From NCBI GenBank assembly GCA_036396795.1, contig DASWKF010000045.1, forward strand, positions 1-6,054: 6,054 bases of DNA, written 5' to 3'. Under the pieces are notes generated by a model. It saw only the letters and a program-made list of their open reading frames with translations, was not told where the DNA came from and ran no database searches. Positions 5,765 through 6,054 of the stretch are shown one piece after another. The DNA comes from JAHEEM01 sp036396795 (GTDB taxonomy: Bacteria > Pseudomonadota > Gammaproteobacteria > Steroidobacterales > Rariloculaceae). Numbering within the stretch: the first letter of the stretch is position 1; each line of letters starts with the position of its first letter. The position numbers and the translations under genes are program-made.

Positions 5765-6054
5765 ATGACGCAGCGGATACGCACCTGGGACGATGACCGG
5801 CCGATCTACCGGCAGCTCATGGAGGAGCTGATCGCCGGGATCCTCAACCGCACCTATCCCGAAGGTGAGATGCTACCATCAGTGCGTCAGCTGGCAGACA
5901 GCTATTTGGTCAACCCGTTGACCGTCGCCAGGGCCTATCGCGAGCTCGGTGAGCTCACCGAGACGCGCCGAGGCGTGGGCCTCATAGTCAAAGCGGGCGT
6001 TCGTGAGATTCTCTTGAAACGCGAGCGCGCGAAGTTCCTCAAGGAAGAATGGCC
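5765..6054 (+). CDS. GntR-family regulator, YtrA subfamily (cut at right edge)
   Basis: An open frame of 96 codons from ATG 5765 continues past the window edge; YtrA-like proteins are usually ~120 residues, so most of it is visible. The N-terminal winged helix-turn-helix has the GntR hallmarks: PIYRQLMEELIAGIL (13-27), PEGEMLPSVRQLA (32-44), recognition-helix region VNPLTVARAYREL (49-61), and wing ETRRGVGLIV (66-75). It is followed by the short helical tail KRERAKFLKEEW typical of YtrA rather than of the large FadR, HutC or MocR groups. It should dimerise, bind the dyads at 5651-5681 and repress itself and the divergent ABC operon. No in-frame start codon lies between the stop at 5705-5707 and ATG 5765, so the start is forced despite the poor Shine-Dalgarno. 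Oddity: between the recognition helix and the wing, L61-G-E-L-T-E66 appears about two residues shorter than in relatives I recall, exactly at an 18-bp palindrome. Confidence 0.9.
   Translation, partial: MTQRIRTWDDDRPIYRQLMEELIAGILNRTYPEGEMLPSVRQLADSYLVNPLTVARAYRELGELTETRRGVGLIVKAGVREILLKRERAKFLKEEW
5945..5962. repeat. Perfect 18-bp palindrome inside the regulator gene
   Basis: CTCGGTGAGCTCACCGAG is identical to its own reverse complement, with no spacer. It lies in codons 61-66 of the YtrA-type gene, between the recognition helix and the wing. Outside it, four more GC pairs can form after a small internal loop, so the RNA could fold into a strong hairpin. GAGCTC occurs twice, nine bases apart (5942-5947 and 5951-5956). 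Whether it is an internal protein-binding site, an RNA structure or chance is open. Confidence 0.6.

Overview
The window looks like a chromosomal segment from a Gram-negative proteobacterium, most likely a gammaproteobacterium. This is an inference from three things: high-GC coding sequence on both strands, an inner-membrane-anchored HlyD/MacA-type periplasmic adaptor (which implies a double membrane), and a YtrA-type GntR regulator whose wording resembles xanthomonad and marine gammaproteobacterial relatives. No RNA gene, insertion sequence, CRISPR array, attachment site or replication origin was seen.

Layout, left to right. Positions 1-542 (minus strand) hold the N-terminal 180 codons of an unrecognised exported protein that runs off the left edge. 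It has a signal peptide and probably a leaderless or very short-leader mRNA. A 78-bp divergent spacer separates it from a plus-strand cupin gene (621-1091) with a good ribosome binding site. The cupin gene converges on the following operon with only 3 bp between the stop codons, and a perfect 8-bp inverted repeat spans both stops.

Positions 5649 down to 1095 form a tight minus-strand, three-gene ABC efflux operon: periplasmic adaptor (4330-5649), ATPase of the MacB/LolD class (3618-4298), and one long eight-helix FtsX/MacB-type permease (1095-3605). Together these can form an ATP-driven transporter spanning the inner membrane and periplasm, presumably docking onto a TolC-like outer-membrane channel that is not encoded here. 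The substrate cannot be read from the sequence.

The operon is divergent from a plus-strand YtrA-subfamily GntR repressor (5765 onward, cut at the right edge). The 115 bp between them contain an AT-rich block of nested inverted and direct repeats, with three copies of GTATTG/CAATAC, overlapping plausible promoters for both directions. The simplest model is that the regulator represses both itself and the efflux operon until a signal, perhaps an envelope-active compound, relieves it. This arrangement is of a known general type. The less ordinary details are the operator architecture, an 18-bp perfect palindrome inside the regulator gene where the protein seems two residues short of its family, and the shared stop-codon hairpin between the cupin and permease genes.
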